Shown: piece after piece, positions 42,404-51,081 of the stretch
Position numbering within the stretch: position 1 is the first letter of the stretch
Layout of the letters: each line of letters starts with the position of its first letter
DNA from: SYIM01 sp039800325
Lineage (GTDB): Bacteria > Pseudomonadota > Gammaproteobacteria > Burkholderiales > Burkholderiaceae_E
Assembly: GCA_039800325.1 (NCBI GenBank)
Contig: JBDLQY010000157.1
Span: 1 to 64,000 of the forward strand
Direction of reading: 5' to 3'
Length of the DNA: 64,000 nucleotides
Program-made: the position numbers and the translations under genes
Notes under the pieces: generated by a model
The model's database searches: none
Told to the model about the DNA's origin: nothing
The model's input: only the letters and a program-made list of their open reading frames with translations

Positions 42404-45043
42404 TTAGTGCGCTTGTTCCGCGTCAAGCACTCTGAGCAGCCAGGGATACAACTTGTTGGCATCGACCGGCTTGCCAAGAAACTCGCTCATGCCCGCCGCC
42501 AGGCAAGCCTCGCGGGTTTCGGTGAACACATCGGCTGTCAGCGCCGCAACCGGGACTTGCTGCCAGCCCGGCAACTGGCGAGTCGCCCGCGTCGCCTCGA
42601 TACCGTCCATCTGCGGCATCTGCAGGTCCATCAGCACCGCGGCGTAGTGCCCTGCCCGGGCCATCTGAAGCGCCTGCTCGCCATCGCCGGCGATCGCAAC
42701 CTCAAGCCCGGCTCGCTCCAGCATCAGCCGCATCAAGGCCTGGTTGATCATGTCGTCCTCGGCCACCAGGATCGGCTTACCGGCGTGGCGTGCACTCAGC
42801 GCCTGGACCGCAAGCTCGCCCGGGGATTCTTCCGCTGCCTGCGGGGTCAGCGGCTGCGCGGTCGGCGCTTGCGCAGACGGCAGATGTTCAAGCTCCAGCG
42901 GCACCCAAAACCAGAAGCAACTACCTTGCCCCAGGGTGCTGTGCACGCCCACCTCACCACCCATCAACTCGACGATCCGCCGGGTGATGTCCAGCCCAAG
43001 GCCGGTGCCGCGCTTGTCCGCCCGCAACTGGGCGAAGGGCTGGAGCAGCTCGCCCAGCCTGTCCGGCGCAATACCCGCTCCGGTATCGTGCACCTCAAAG
43101 CGCAGATGTGAGCTGCCCCCTGTCGCCGGACCGTCAGCCAGCGCCCGCACCTGCAGCCGCACCTGGCCGCGCTCGGTGAACTTGACCGCGTTGGACAGGT
43201 AGTTGAGCAGCGCCTGCTTGATCAAGCCCTCATCACCAACCAGCTGCTGCGGTAGATGCCTGGTGTCATCGCAAACCAGCTCGATGCCACTTGCCTGCGC
43301 AGCCGGTCGCACCACGTCCAGCGCGCTGTCCAGCAAGGCGCCTAGCGTAAACGGGGCTGGCGTCACGCTCTGCTGCCCGGCCTCGATGCGCGCCAGATCA
43401 AGCACATCGCTGATCAGGCCCAGCAGCTGTTGCGAGCTCGCCGTGATCTGCTCGAGATATGCGCTCTGGCGTGTGTCCAGTCCGGTTTTCCCCAGCAGGT
43501 AGCCGTAGCCGGTCAGCGCGTTCAGCGGCGTGCGCAGCTCATGGCTGACCTTGGCCAAAAACTGGCTCTTGGCCTCGTTGGCAAACCGGGCCTGCTCGCG
43601 CTGCTGTTCGGCCAGCTTGCGGTCGGTGATGTCGCGATTCACCGTCAGTATCTTGTCGACCTGGCCGTCTGGCCCCAGTATCGCGCGCCCGCTTGCCTCG
43701 ACCCAGCGCATTTCACCGCTCGGCAAGACCCAGCGGGCATCGTACCGCGTTTGCCGGCCAGTTGCGACCATATCGCCCCACAGCTCGCACAGGCGTTCGC
43801 GATCGTCCGGATGAATCAGGGTCGTTTCCGGGTCCGCCATCACACGATCGATCATGTGATCCTCGTGACGGAGCCGAAGCAGCGATAGGCTGTCAAACAC
43901 CAGTGTGCCGTCGGCATTCCACAACTGCACGAATTCAGTCTGGTTTTCAGTGATCAGACGGTACTTCGCCTCGCTCTCGGCCAGTGCCCGTTCGGCCAGC
44001 ATTTGCGGTGTGACGTCGATCACGAAGCGCACCTTGCCCACAACATCGCCTTGTACATTACGGACCGGCTCGGTATGACCAGCCGTCCAAAAGGTGCTGC
44101 CATCGGCATGCCGGACCGCACGGATCGCAGTTTCCCGAGAGGCCTCTCCCCTGCTTATCGCTTCCAGGGTTTCTCTCATCGCCGCGTGGTGTTCGGGGTC
44201 AGCAAAATCCAGCAGGCTGCGCCCCAGCACTTGCTCCCGTGTGTAACCGCTCATCGCACAAATTGCGGGATTGACGTCCTGGATAATCCCTTGCAGGTCA
44301 GATTTCACCACACCGATCAGGCTTTTCCCGAGCAGCGCACCGAGTTGCTGATCCGCCTCGTTTCGGGCTGCAGCGATCGCAGCCTGCTTGTCCTTCTCCT
44401 CGCGCGCCAGTTGCTCGGTGATGTCGCGATGAGTGATCAGCACGCCATCCACATCACCGTTTGACAAACGGAGCGGTACCGCAATCGCATCCGACGTGAT
44501 AACGCGCCCATCATGGCCGAGCAGCTTGACCCGGTCGCGTGCGACTCCCCCGGTGCGGACTACGTCCATCAGTTGCCGGCGGATCCGGTCACGGTCGTCT
44601 GGATGAATCAGATTCCCAATCGGCTCACCCAGGTCGGACTTGTCCGCAAACGCAAGCGCCGCAGCATTTCGAAAGACAATCACGCCGTGCCGGTCAAGAA
44701 TCGTGATCAGATCTAGAGATGACTCACTGATTGCCTTGAACCGGCTTTCATTTCGAAGCGCGGCCAGCGCCTGTTTTTGCTCGTCGCGTTCACGCTCCAG
44801 CAAAACCTTGTCGTGAACATCGAAATGGGTCACCAACACCAACCCGGTATCACCCGAGCTATCCCGCAGCTCCTTGGCGCGGGCGAAAAACCAGCGGTAG
44901 CTGCCATCGGCTTGCTTGAGCCTGACCGTGACTTCGTGGCTGTCGCGCTGACTATTTCTCAGCTTATGCAACGCGTCAAATGCAATTTGACGGTCGTCCG
45001 GATGCAACAAGACGCCGGGCGTCGACTCATCCGCGCCCGGCAC
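42404..45043 (-). CDS. Hybrid sensor histidine kinase with multiple PAS domains, 5' end broken
   Basis: 879 residues from GTG 45043: remnant of a first PAS domain, about three more PAS domains (about 105-475; HPDDRDRIRR, GYTREQVLGRSLLDF), HisKA with FLAKVSHELRTPLNALTG, HATPase (NYLSNAVKFTERG, GTGLGLDITRRIVELMGG) and a C-terminal receiver (VAEDDMINQALMRL, VLMDLQMPQMDG, GKPVD). The PAS frame continues upstream: ATG 45180 (MTPKDNQHLRQLLELIAHNQ) leads to TAA at 45115-45117 and then to HVQVLDSSGQIVFLNEA before the GTG. A CAA-to-TAA change would explain this. Restart from GTG 45043 would lose part of the first PAS. No output regulator is adjacent. Confidence 0.85.
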   Translation of the reverse strand: MPGADESTPGVLLHPDDRQIAFDALHKLRNSQRDSHEVTVRLKQADGSYRWFFARAKELRDSSGDTGLVLVTHFDVHDKVLLERERDEQKQALAALRNESRFKAISESSLDLITILDRHGVIVFRNAAALAFADKSDLGEPIGNLIHPDDRDRIRRQLMDVVRTGGVARDRVKLLGHDGRVITSDAIAVPLRLSNGDVDGVLITHRDITEQLAREEKDKQAAIAAARNEADQQLGALLGKSLIGVVKSDLQGIIQDVNPAICAMSGYTREQVLGRSLLDFADPEHHAAMRETLEAISRGEASRETAIRAVRHADGSTFWTAGHTEPVRNVQGDVVGKVRFVIDVTPQMLAERALAESEAKYRLITENQTEFVQLWNADGTLVFDSLSLLRLRHEDHMIDRVMADPETTLIHPDDRERLCELWGDMVATGRQTRYDARWVLPSGEMRWVEASGRAILGPDGQVDKILTVNRDITDRKLAEQQREQARFANEAKSQFLAKVSHELRTPLNALTGYGYLLGKTGLDTRQSAYLEQITASSQQLLGLISDVLDLARIEAGQQSVTPAPFTLGALLDSALDVVRPAAQASGIELVCDDTRHLPQQLVGDEGLIKQALLNYLSNAVKFTERGQVRLQVRALADGPATGGSSHLRFEVHDTGAGIAPDRLGELLQPFAQLRADKRGTGLGLDITRRIVELMGGEVGVHSTLGQGSCFWFWVPLELEHLPSAQAPTAQPLTPQAAEESPGELAVQALSARHAGKPILVAEDDMINQALMRLMLERAGLEVAIAGDGEQALQMARAGHYAAVLMDLQMPQMDGIEATRATRQLPGWQQVPVAALTADVFTETREACLAAGMSEFLGKPVDANKLYPWLLRVLDAEQAH

Positions 45044-45180
45044 GGCACGCCTGGCTTGCCGCGACGCCTCGTTCAGAAAGACGATCTGCCCGGATGAATC
45101 GAGGACCTGGACGTGTTAGAGCTGATTGTGCGCGATCAACTCGAGCAGTTGTCGCAGATGCTGATTGTCTTTTGGCGTCA
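45044..45180 (-). pseudogene. Detached N-terminal codons of the hybrid kinase
   Basis: In frame with the kinase gene, 45180-45118 encodes 21 codons and is cut by TAA 45115-45117; 45114-45044 continues the first PAS domain (VQVLDSSGQIVFLNEASRQA). The full-length protein would be about 924 residues. Confidence 0.7.
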
Positions 45181-45366
45181 TGGTTGGCGGATGAAACATC
45201 GCATCACCGCGAAATTACCTGACTTTCCAGTCACGGTCTTCAGTCGCATTAGACGCCTCCGGCAACCCGATTTGTATCGGGAGTGCAAATTGTCGGATCA
45301 ATCGCTGGTCATTGGGGCGCTGTCTGGCTTGGATTCAGCTCCCGGTGGCAAGGTCGGGTGCTGGGG

Positions 45367-45437
45367 CAGACTCTTCTCGCAAATCCGCTGATTGCGCAAG
45401 GCAACGGTGGGTTTCGTTTTTTCTGCGCTGAGTAGCC
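45367..45437 (+). repeat. tRNA-distal terminator repeat, copy C
   Basis: Matches copy A with a few substitutions (CAGACTCTTCTCGC, AAATCCGCTG) and shares A's longer right part TTTTTTCTGCGCTGAGTAGC, which B lacks. It separates the kinase module from higBA. Confidence 0.8.
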
Positions 45438-45484
45438 GGGTTAGCGACTCGCACAGCTCAGTGGTGCTTCTCGCGCATGAAAGT

Positions 45485-45775
45485 CTATGCAGCAGCCAAG
45501 GGCTCCACGCCCAGCTCGGCACGCCGCCCCTGCAGCATCCACAAATCATACGCAGCCTGATGTCCCAGCCAGCTGGCAGCACTTTTGCCAAACGCCAACT
45601 CCAAACGCAATGCCATTTCCGGTGACACGGCCGCCTTGCCATTGACAATTTCAGACAGAGTCTTTCGCGACACATGCAGCTTCTTCGCAACTGCCGTGAT
45701 GCTCATCCCCATCGGCTCAATCCACAACTCAGACAAAATCTCACCGGGATGCGGTGGGTTGTACATGGTCGCCAT
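45485..45775 (-). CDS. higA: HigA-family antitoxin (XRE type)
   Basis: Helix-turn-helix antitoxin of 96 residues from ATG 45775, 8 nt after AAGGAG. HigA/VapI motif PPHPGEILSELWIEPMG, HTH around SITAVAKKLHVSRKTLSEIV, and AVSPEMALRLELAFG. It neutralises HigB and represses the operon. It follows higB by 14 bp, the reverse order typical of higBA. Confidence 0.92.
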   Translation of the reverse strand: MATMYNPPHPGEILSELWIEPMGMSITAVAKKLHVSRKTLSEIVNGKAAVSPEMALRLELAFGKSAASWLGHQAAYDLWMLQGRRAELGVEPLAAA

Positions 45776-45789
45776 CTTGCACGCTCCTT

Positions 45790-46068
45790 TCAGTGGTAAT
45801 CCCAATAATTCACTATTTGGGCATCACCGTTTTCAAACCGGAATGTGACCCGCCAGTTGGCTTGCACAGTCACCGCCCACAGCCCCTCCAACTCACCTTT
45901 AAGTTGGTGCAGACGCAAGGCCGGAGCCGCCATGTCTTCAATACTCCTGGCTTGATCCAACAGGGCCAGGATCAGACGCAAACGCTTTGCATGTTTAGCC
46001 TGCACGCCAGCAAGGCTGCCTTGCAGGAAGAACTTTTCCAGTCCTTTGTGAGCGAACGATTTGATCAC
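45790..46068 (-). CDS. higB: HigB-family toxin (RelE superfamily)
   Basis: Ribosome-dependent mRNA interferase family, 92 residues, GTG start at 46068. Family features: MIKSFAHKGLEKFF, ALRLHQLKGELEGLWAVTV and the C-terminal NWRVTFRFENGDAQIVNYWDYH pattern. First gene of the higBA pair; module framed by repeat C and the second tRNA-Pro copy. Confidence 0.92.
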   Translation of the reverse strand: MIKSFAHKGLEKFFLQGSLAGVQAKHAKRLRLILALLDQARSIEDMAAPALRLHQLKGELEGLWAVTVQANWRVTFRFENGDAQIVNYWDYH

Positions 46069-46157
46069 TCGTTGATCGTAACCCGTTGGGTTACATGTTG
46101 CAAGGATTTTTGACGACCCAATCCGTTCGGTCAGATGCTCAAGAAAGGCTGCGCAAA

Positions 46158-46503
<346 letters not shown>

Positions 46504-46526
46504 TGCTGGCCAGCGTGGGCCAGGAC

Positions 46527-46546
46527 GGGCGGCCAGGTTTGCTACA
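46527..46546 (+). repeat. 20-bp direct repeat, left copy
   Basis: GGGCGGCCAGGTTTGCTACA here is identical to 49968-49987, on the far side of the DUF433/DUF5615 module and the IS21 element. Its GGTTTGCTACA core also occurs just upstream of the intact tRNA-Pro (41391-41401). Confidence 0.7.
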
Positions 46547-46585
46547 GGGCCAAGTAGCCTCTTCTCCAGAGGTCTGTGCTTAACT

Positions 46586-46939
46586 TCAATCGTGGACCAC
46601 AAGACCGATTGTGCTGAGCTCTACGAAACGTGAATTGCCCAGCGCTGCATGGATTGAGGCCCAGTGTCGATCGATCAAGGATTCGAGCGCGTCATTACGG
46701 ATGTTTCCGGTCGTAATCAACCAAAGCCTCGCCGGTACGCCGTTCAGAATGTAGGACTGAACGAAATCATCGTCCTTCGTCACAATAAACCTGCCTTCCA
46801 GGTCAGCGTGAGCAATCAGCGCTTGGTCCGTCGATGCGTTTCCCGAGGGCAGGTCAAAGGTATGAATTGCGTCGAGCCCGCGATCGTTCAGCCATCGCGC
46901 CAAACGCCGCGGTAACTGCGCATCGATCAGGAACTTCAC
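46586..46939 (-). CDS. DUF5615 PIN-like toxin candidate
   Basis: A 117-residue protein starting MKFLIDAQLPRRLARWL, with the DUF5615 set of acids: Asp of FLIDAQLP, FIVTKDDDF and the ITTGNIRND stretch. The family has a PIN-like nuclease fold and is usually paired with a DUF433 protein in a presumed toxin-antitoxin module. Its start overlaps the DUF433 stop by four bases (ATGA). Toxicity is inferred from family context. Confidence 0.88.
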   Translation of the reverse strand: MKFLIDAQLPRRLARWLNDRGLDAIHTFDLPSGNASTDQALIAHADLEGRFIVTKDDDFVQSYILNGVPARLWLITTGNIRNDALESLIDRHWASIHAALGNSRFVELSTIGLVVHD

Positions 46940-47160
46940 GCTGCAAGGGGCTCGATGTGTCGTATGCGCGATAAGCGCGCCGCGAATGCCAAGACCGCAT
47001 GAATGTCAGCCAGCTCAAGGTCAGGGTAATCGTCAATGATCTCCTGCGGCGTCATGCCTGCGGCCAACCACTGCAGCACCACCTCGACCGGATAGCGCAG
47101 ACCGCGCACGCAGGGTTTGCCGTGGCAGACATTGGGATCGATAGTGATTCGTTCAATCAT
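46936..47160 (-). CDS. DUF433 antitoxin candidate
   Basis: A 74-residue helix-turn-helix protein starting MIERITIDPNVCHGKPCVRG at ATG 47160, with LQWLAAGMTPQEIIDDYPDL; these are DUF433 hallmarks. Presumed antitoxin and autoregulator of the DUF5615 partner it overlaps. A longer frame upstream has no family similarity and would run to the IS edge. Confidence 0.88.
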   Translation of the reverse strand: MIERITIDPNVCHGKPCVRGLRYPVEVVLQWLAAGMTPQEIIDDYPDLELADIHAVLAFAARLSRIRHIEPLAA

Positions 47161-47188
47161 GACGGTTCCAGGCGGAGGACTGTTTCCT

Positions 47189-47220
47189 GAGCTTAGGCAA
47201 TTCGCTGGCATCCCGCAAGG
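47189..47220. repeat. Module-border motif, copy 1
   Basis: About 31 bp (GAGCTTAGGCAAT..CGCT..CCCGCAAGG) recur at 52112-52143. Both copies sit 30-60 bp upstream of a minus-strand antitoxin gene (DUF433 and TIGR02574-like), so the motif may be a shared promoter part or a recombination border. Confidence 0.55.
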
Positions 47221-47335
47221 TGTCACCGACCGGTCTAATGGAGCCACCCGTGATCGGATCTAATGGAGCCAGTTCAGGGCTGCGATCCGGGCATTTCGGC
47301 AGGCGTATTTTGCCCTGTTTCGGTTGAAATCCGAA

Positions 47336-48151
47336 TCACGGTTTTTGCCGTTTTCCGGGCCCCGGTTTTGACGCTGTGGGCAGCGCGGAGGGCGCTGCGG
47401 TTTCTGGGTCGGTTTGCTGGCCGCGCGGGCTTCTCTGACTGCGCCCCTCGAGCGCGATGCAGTAAGCGCCGTGCAGGAGTCGGTCGACGGTTGCAGCACC
47501 CAATATCTTGTTGTTCGTGAACGCCTCCTGCCATTCATCGGCCGCAAGGTTGCTAGTGATCACGGTGGGCAACTTCTCGTAGCGGGCGGCCACGATCTCG
47601 TGCAAATCGTCGTCGTGAGGCGAGGCGATCGGCTTGAGCGCAAAGTCATCGATGATCAGCAGCGTCACCTTGGCCAGCATCTTCATCCGCCGCTCGTAGA
47701 CGCCCGATAGGCGGGCGCGGTTGAGCGCGCCAAACAGCTGCGACCGCGTGGCGAAGTGCACCTCGTGGCCGAGCCTGACTGCCTGGTGCCCGATTGCCTG
47801 CGCGAGATGGCTCTTGCCCGTACCGACCGGGCCGACGATGTGTACCGGCGCAGCCTCGCCGATGAAGCGGCAGGTGAGGAGGTCGTTGACGCTGGCACGA
47901 CTGACCCCGGGCGTGCGCTCGAAGTCGAATTGCTCGATCGTCTTGGCACTGTGAAAGGCGGCACGCCGCAGGCGCACCGAGAGTCGCTGCTGTTCGCGCC
48001 GCGCAATCTCATCGCCCAGCAGCAACGTGAGAAAGTCGATCGGTGCCATATGCTCCTGCAGAGCCTGGCGATTGCGAACCTCCAAGCTGTCGAGCATGCC
48101 GGATAGCCGCAGCGTGCGCAGCATCGAACCGAGTTCGGGAAACGAATTCAT
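47336..48151 (-). CDS. istB: IS21 helper ATPase IstB
   Basis: AAA+ DnaC-like ATPase of 271 residues that selects target DNA for IstA. Walker A GPVGTGKSHLAQA, Walker B LLIIDDFAL, sensor region VITSNLAADEW. The C-terminal 35 residues are Ser/Pro/Arg-rich and variable. GAGGAG lies before ATG 48151, 12 bp after istA. Length and motifs look intact. Confidence 0.95.
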   Translation of the reverse strand: MNSFPELGSMLRTLRLSGMLDSLEVRNRQALQEHMAPIDFLTLLLGDEIARREQQRLSVRLRRAAFHSAKTIEQFDFERTPGVSRASVNDLLTCRFIGEAAPVHIVGPVGTGKSHLAQAIGHQAVRLGHEVHFATRSQLFGALNRARLSGVYERRMKMLAKVTLLIIDDFALKPIASPHDDDLHEIVAARYEKLPTVITSNLAADEWQEAFTNNKILGAATVDRLLHGAYCIALEGRSQRSPRGQQTDPETAAPSALPTASKPGPGKRQKP

Positions 48152-48163
48152 CGTGTGCGCTCC

Positions 48164-49726
48164 TCAGTGAAGGGTCGAGCCGGACGCAGACTGCTTGCCG
48201 CGGTAATAGCGCGCTTTACCCTGGTAGACCGGACTCGTAGTCGGCGGCGGCGGGGGCGGCACCTGATCGAGCCCCTTCTCGAGCATCACGCGAACGGTCC
48301 GCGAGGAAACCGTATCGACGTCGCCCATCCGCGCGCACGCGGCTTCCAGCCGCTCCTTGCCGAACCGCTCAGCCAACCGCAGTAACGACTGCACCCCGCG
48401 CAACCGATCCAGCACCCGATCGCCGAACATTCGGTTTACCAACGCCGCGCACGCTGGCCCGATTGCCTGGGCACGTTCCAAACAGTACTGGGGGTGGTGC
48501 ATCTTCCAGGCCAGGGCCGATGGCGGCAGATGATCGTCAATGGTGAAACGTTGGCCGCGACGCTGGCCTCGCGGGTGTACGGCTACTGTCTCGTGAGCGT
48601 CGTTGAGGATCATCACCTGCTGGGAGGTGGCGCGCAGCGTCGTGACCGTTCCGATCAGCCGGTACGGCACGGAGTACAGGCAGTAGTCGAACTGGACATG
48701 GGTGTCGCGGTGAACCTTCAGACGCGCCCAGGAACATACCTCGGGGGTGCGTGGCGGTAACGCCTTCAGGCTCGCGCGCTCGAGCTCGAACAGCACCAGT
48801 GGCTGCTGGCGGGTGGTGCCGTGCGTGCGTCGCCCGGCGACAGTCATCACCCAATCCAGAGCCTGCCGGTTGAGGTCTTCCAGGTTGCGGAAGGTGCGCA
48901 GTGGCAGGAAGTTGCGCTTGACGTACTTCACCCCCGACTCGACAATCCCCTTCTTGGCCGCATCAGCTGGCGGGCATGGACTGACAATGAAGCCGTACCC
49001 CTGTGCGCACTCGGCGTAGGCGCGATGCACCTCGGGATCATCGATGACGGCGCGCGTGATCGCGCACTTGGGGTTGTCGATGATGATCTTGGACGGCACG
49101 CCGCCGAAGTGGCGTAGCGCGCGATGATGGCACCGCTGCCAGGTCTCGGCGCTTTGGTCGAAGACAAATTCAACGTATTGATGCCTTGAAAAGCACAGCG
49201 TCATCACGAACAACCAGGTGCGGGTCTCGGTGCCACTGTCTGAGTCGACCAGCATCGGCCCCGCGCCGAAGTCCACTTGAGCAGCCTCGCCCGGTGCGAA
49301 GTCGAGGATCATCGTCGGCTCGACACGCAAGCCCTTGAGCTTGTCGAGGAACCGGCGAACGGAGCTGTAGTGCCCGGTGAACCCGTACTCGCGCACCAGC
49401 GCGGCGTAGATCGCTGCACCCTGAACGCCCTGCTCAAACCACTGCCTGATCCGCTCGGCAAACGGCTCGACGCTGGAGCGGCGCACCAACCCTACGCCAG
49501 CCGCTCCTACCCCCTTGCTGCAAGCCAGCGCCGCTACGATCTGCGCAGCCGAAGGCAATTGCGATTCCTCAGCAAGCCACCCCTGACGGGCCGCCAGCGC
49601 TCTGAGTTCGCCCACCTTGCGGCGCCCCAGGATGCTATCGCGGCTGATTGCTCGGTCGGTCTGACCTAGGCGCATCCGATACAGCGCCTCTTGATACTCG
49701 TGCATCTCGATTCTCCGGTTTGCCAT
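48164..49726 (-). CDS. istA: IS21 transposase IstA
   Basis: DDE/rve-type transposase of 520 residues: an N-terminal HTH (EMHEYQEALYRMRLGQTDRA), a catalytic core with AQVDFGAGPML (first Asp), FGGVPSKIIIDNPK (second Asp) and a glutamate in AKKGIVESGVKYVKRN. ATG 49726 follows GGAGGG. No frameshift seen, so the element could be active. Confidence 0.95.
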   Translation of the reverse strand: MANRRIEMHEYQEALYRMRLGQTDRAISRDSILGRRKVGELRALAARQGWLAEESQLPSAAQIVAALACSKGVGAAGVGLVRRSSVEPFAERIRQWFEQGVQGAAIYAALVREYGFTGHYSSVRRFLDKLKGLRVEPTMILDFAPGEAAQVDFGAGPMLVDSDSGTETRTWLFVMTLCFSRHQYVEFVFDQSAETWQRCHHRALRHFGGVPSKIIIDNPKCAITRAVIDDPEVHRAYAECAQGYGFIVSPCPPADAAKKGIVESGVKYVKRNFLPLRTFRNLEDLNRQALDWVMTVAGRRTHGTTRQQPLVLFELERASLKALPPRTPEVCSWARLKVHRDTHVQFDYCLYSVPYRLIGTVTTLRATSQQVMILNDAHETVAVHPRGQRRGQRFTIDDHLPPSALAWKMHHPQYCLERAQAIGPACAALVNRMFGDRVLDRLRGVQSLLRLAERFGKERLEAACARMGDVDTVSSRTVRVMLEKGLDQVPPPPPPTTSPVYQGKARYYRGKQSASGSTLH

Positions 49727-49802
49727 CTGCCGCCCTCCTCAAAGTGGGCGGCGAGTATGGCCAGTTAAGGAAAACCGAAATGCCCAAGCGCTCCCCTGTC
49801 GC

Positions 49803-49932
49803 TGGCTCCATTAGGCGATCACGCGGTGGCGCCATTAACCGATCACGGACTGGCTCCTTTGCACCGATCACCAACTGGCTCCATTAAGCGATCACGGACT
49901 GGCTCCAATCATCCGATCACGAAGTGGCTCCA
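49803..49932. repeat. IS21 right-end multiple terminal repeats
   Basis: Units beginning TGGCTCC or TGGCGCC occur at 49803, 49827, 49851, 49876, 49900 and 49925, each followed by a CGATCAC element. These are transposase-binding repeats; they are not CRISPR repeats. Confidence 0.8.
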
Positions 49933-49967
49933 ATGTGGCGGTCAATGACACCAGCGAAGGCTGCCGC

Positions 49968-49987
49968 GGGCGGCCAGGTTTGCTACA
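49968..49987 (+). repeat. 20-bp direct repeat, right copy
   Basis: Identical to 46527-46546. The pair brackets the DUF433/DUF5615 module together with the IS21 element. Confidence 0.7.
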
Positions 49988-50050
49988 CCTGATCCCTTCG
50001 CCTGCTTCGCCAATGCACCTGTACGTTTGGCGACGGAGGGCATCAGGCAT

Positions 50051-50359
50051 TCATTTACTGACGGATTCCTCCTGGGCTATCTGCTCTCGTAACTTCTCGG
50101 TCAGCCAAATTTTCATCAGCGACTGGTAGGGCACATCCATTTTGTTCGCCTGTTGGCGAATTCCGTCTAGCAAGCTGTCCGCCAGCCTCAGCGAGATGCT
50201 TGTGGTCGATGGTTTGAGGTTCTTGAACGTAGCGACCACCATTTTGGACGGGTCAAAGTATTGAGTCGCGTCATTGTCTTTCGACTCCCAGAATTCACGC
50301 TCTTTGGCTTCGGAGCGAAACTTCGGTATTGGTTTCACGTTACGTGCGGACTTGGTCAT
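50051..50359 (-). CDS. CopG-type antitoxin of a BrnT-like toxin
   Basis: A 102-residue protein with a basic N-terminus (PIPKFRSEAKEREFWESKD), a ribbon-helix-helix-like stretch (STTSISLRLADSLLDGIR) and an acidic tail. This is the CopG antitoxin layout (FWE...D near the start) paired with BrnT-type toxins. Its start lies 20 bp inside the toxin gene, so translation is coupled and antitoxin follows toxin. Confidence 0.88.
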   Translation of the reverse strand: MTKSARNVKPIPKFRSEAKEREFWESKDNDATQYFDPSKMVVATFKNLKPSTTSISLRLADSLLDGIRQQANKMDVPYQSLMKIWLTEKLREQIAQEESVSK

Positions 50360-50645
50360 AGATCAGCCTCTCCTTGCGATGTTGAGCGCGCGCCGAAATC
50401 ACCCGGATCAATGTTTCTTCTTGGCGGAGCGTAAAGACGACGGCGAGCTCGCGCCCCTGGTTGGTTTTGCCTAGCGCCAGATAGCGAGCCTCATTCTGAC
50501 TGTGGGCGCTGTCCATGCTGATCAGCAAGGGTTGGTTAAAGAAGACCTCCTCTGCCTCGACCTGACTCACCCCGTGCTTGACCTCGCTCTTGCGTCTGTT
50601 GCCCGGATCCCATTCGAACCCAAGGATGCGATCAAAGTTAATCAT
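50340..50645 (-). CDS. brnT: BrnT-family toxin
   Basis: Toxin of 101 residues, RelE-like ribonuclease family. Motifs: FEWDPGNRRKSEVKHGVS, EAEEVFFNQPLL, EARYLALGKTNQGRELAVVF and the C-terminal IRVISARAQHRKERLIYDQ. ATG 50645 lies 3 bp from a palindromic operator. Complete length for the family. Confidence 0.9.
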   Translation of the reverse strand: MINFDRILGFEWDPGNRRKSEVKHGVSQVEAEEVFFNQPLLISMDSAHSQNEARYLALGKTNQGRELAVVFTLRQEETLIRVISARAQHRKERLIYDQVRT

Positions 50646-50648
50646 TGA

Positions 50649-50669
50649 TGTATATTATGAAAATATACA
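50649..50669. promoter_or_regulatory. Palindromic operator of the brnT module
   Basis: Perfect 8-bp arms TGTATATT and AATATACA with a 5-bp spacer lie directly upstream of brnT ATG. AT-rich and promoter-like, suited to autorepression by the antitoxin. Confidence 0.65.
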
Positions 50670-50781
50670 AAAAAGCGCAATGTTAGATGCTGGCGCTCGG
50701 TAAAAATTTCTGCGCTTTCGCAAGGGGTTGGCGAAGAAGAGGGTGGCTGTAATAATTTATCTTCGGGAGGCAGTGAACACG

Positions 50782-51039
50782 ATGTACGACGAAAGTGACT
50801 TGATCTTGTCTCCACTACAGCAGACGTATCGCGCTGACGGTAAGAGCGTAAGAATCCAGATCTATCGGATGCCCGATACCGACTGGACGCTGGAGGTCGT
50901 CGACGAGTACAACAATTCGACAGTCTGGGATGACCTCTTTGTATCAGACGCAGAAGCGCTGAGGGTGGCGCTGGAAGAGCTCGAAACCGACGGAATAGAG
51001 GCCTACATCGGCCTAGCTCCTGGGGAGCGCAGCCACTGA
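50782..51039 (+). CDS. Conserved hypothetical protein
   Basis: An acidic 85-residue protein from ATG 50782 (MYDESDLILSPLQQTY), with GGGAGG about 12 nt upstream. Pattern KSVRIQIYRMPDTDWTLEVVDEYNNS and WDDLFVSDAEALRVAL resembles a widespread small proteobacterial family with no known role. No signal or membrane part. It stands alone between the brnT module and repeat R2. Confidence 0.72.
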   Translation: MYDESDLILSPLQQTYRADGKSVRIQIYRMPDTDWTLEVVDEYNNSTVWDDLFVSDAEALRVALEELETDGIEAYIGLAPGERSH

Positions 51040-51081
51040 ATCGAGGCGCGTTTGCGCAGGCGGTTCGGTCAGACGGCCGAG

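Larger units (their letters stand above)
47239..49932 (-). mobile_element. IS21-family insertion sequence
   Basis: 2.7-kb element with istA and istB on the minus strand and multiple terminal repeats. The left end starts TGGAGCCACCCGTGATCGG (47239) with a second copy at 47264; the right end carries six TGGCTCC-type units spaced 24-25 bp, the last ending at 49932. Such multiple terminal repeats are typical of IS21. No clear target-site duplication is seen next to these ends. Confidence 0.88.

Noticed and set aside
49803..49932. Regularly spaced repeats that could suggest a CRISPR array
   Set aside because: Units are 24-25 bp apart without unique spacers of constant size, lie at an IS21 end and match its left end; no cas genes.
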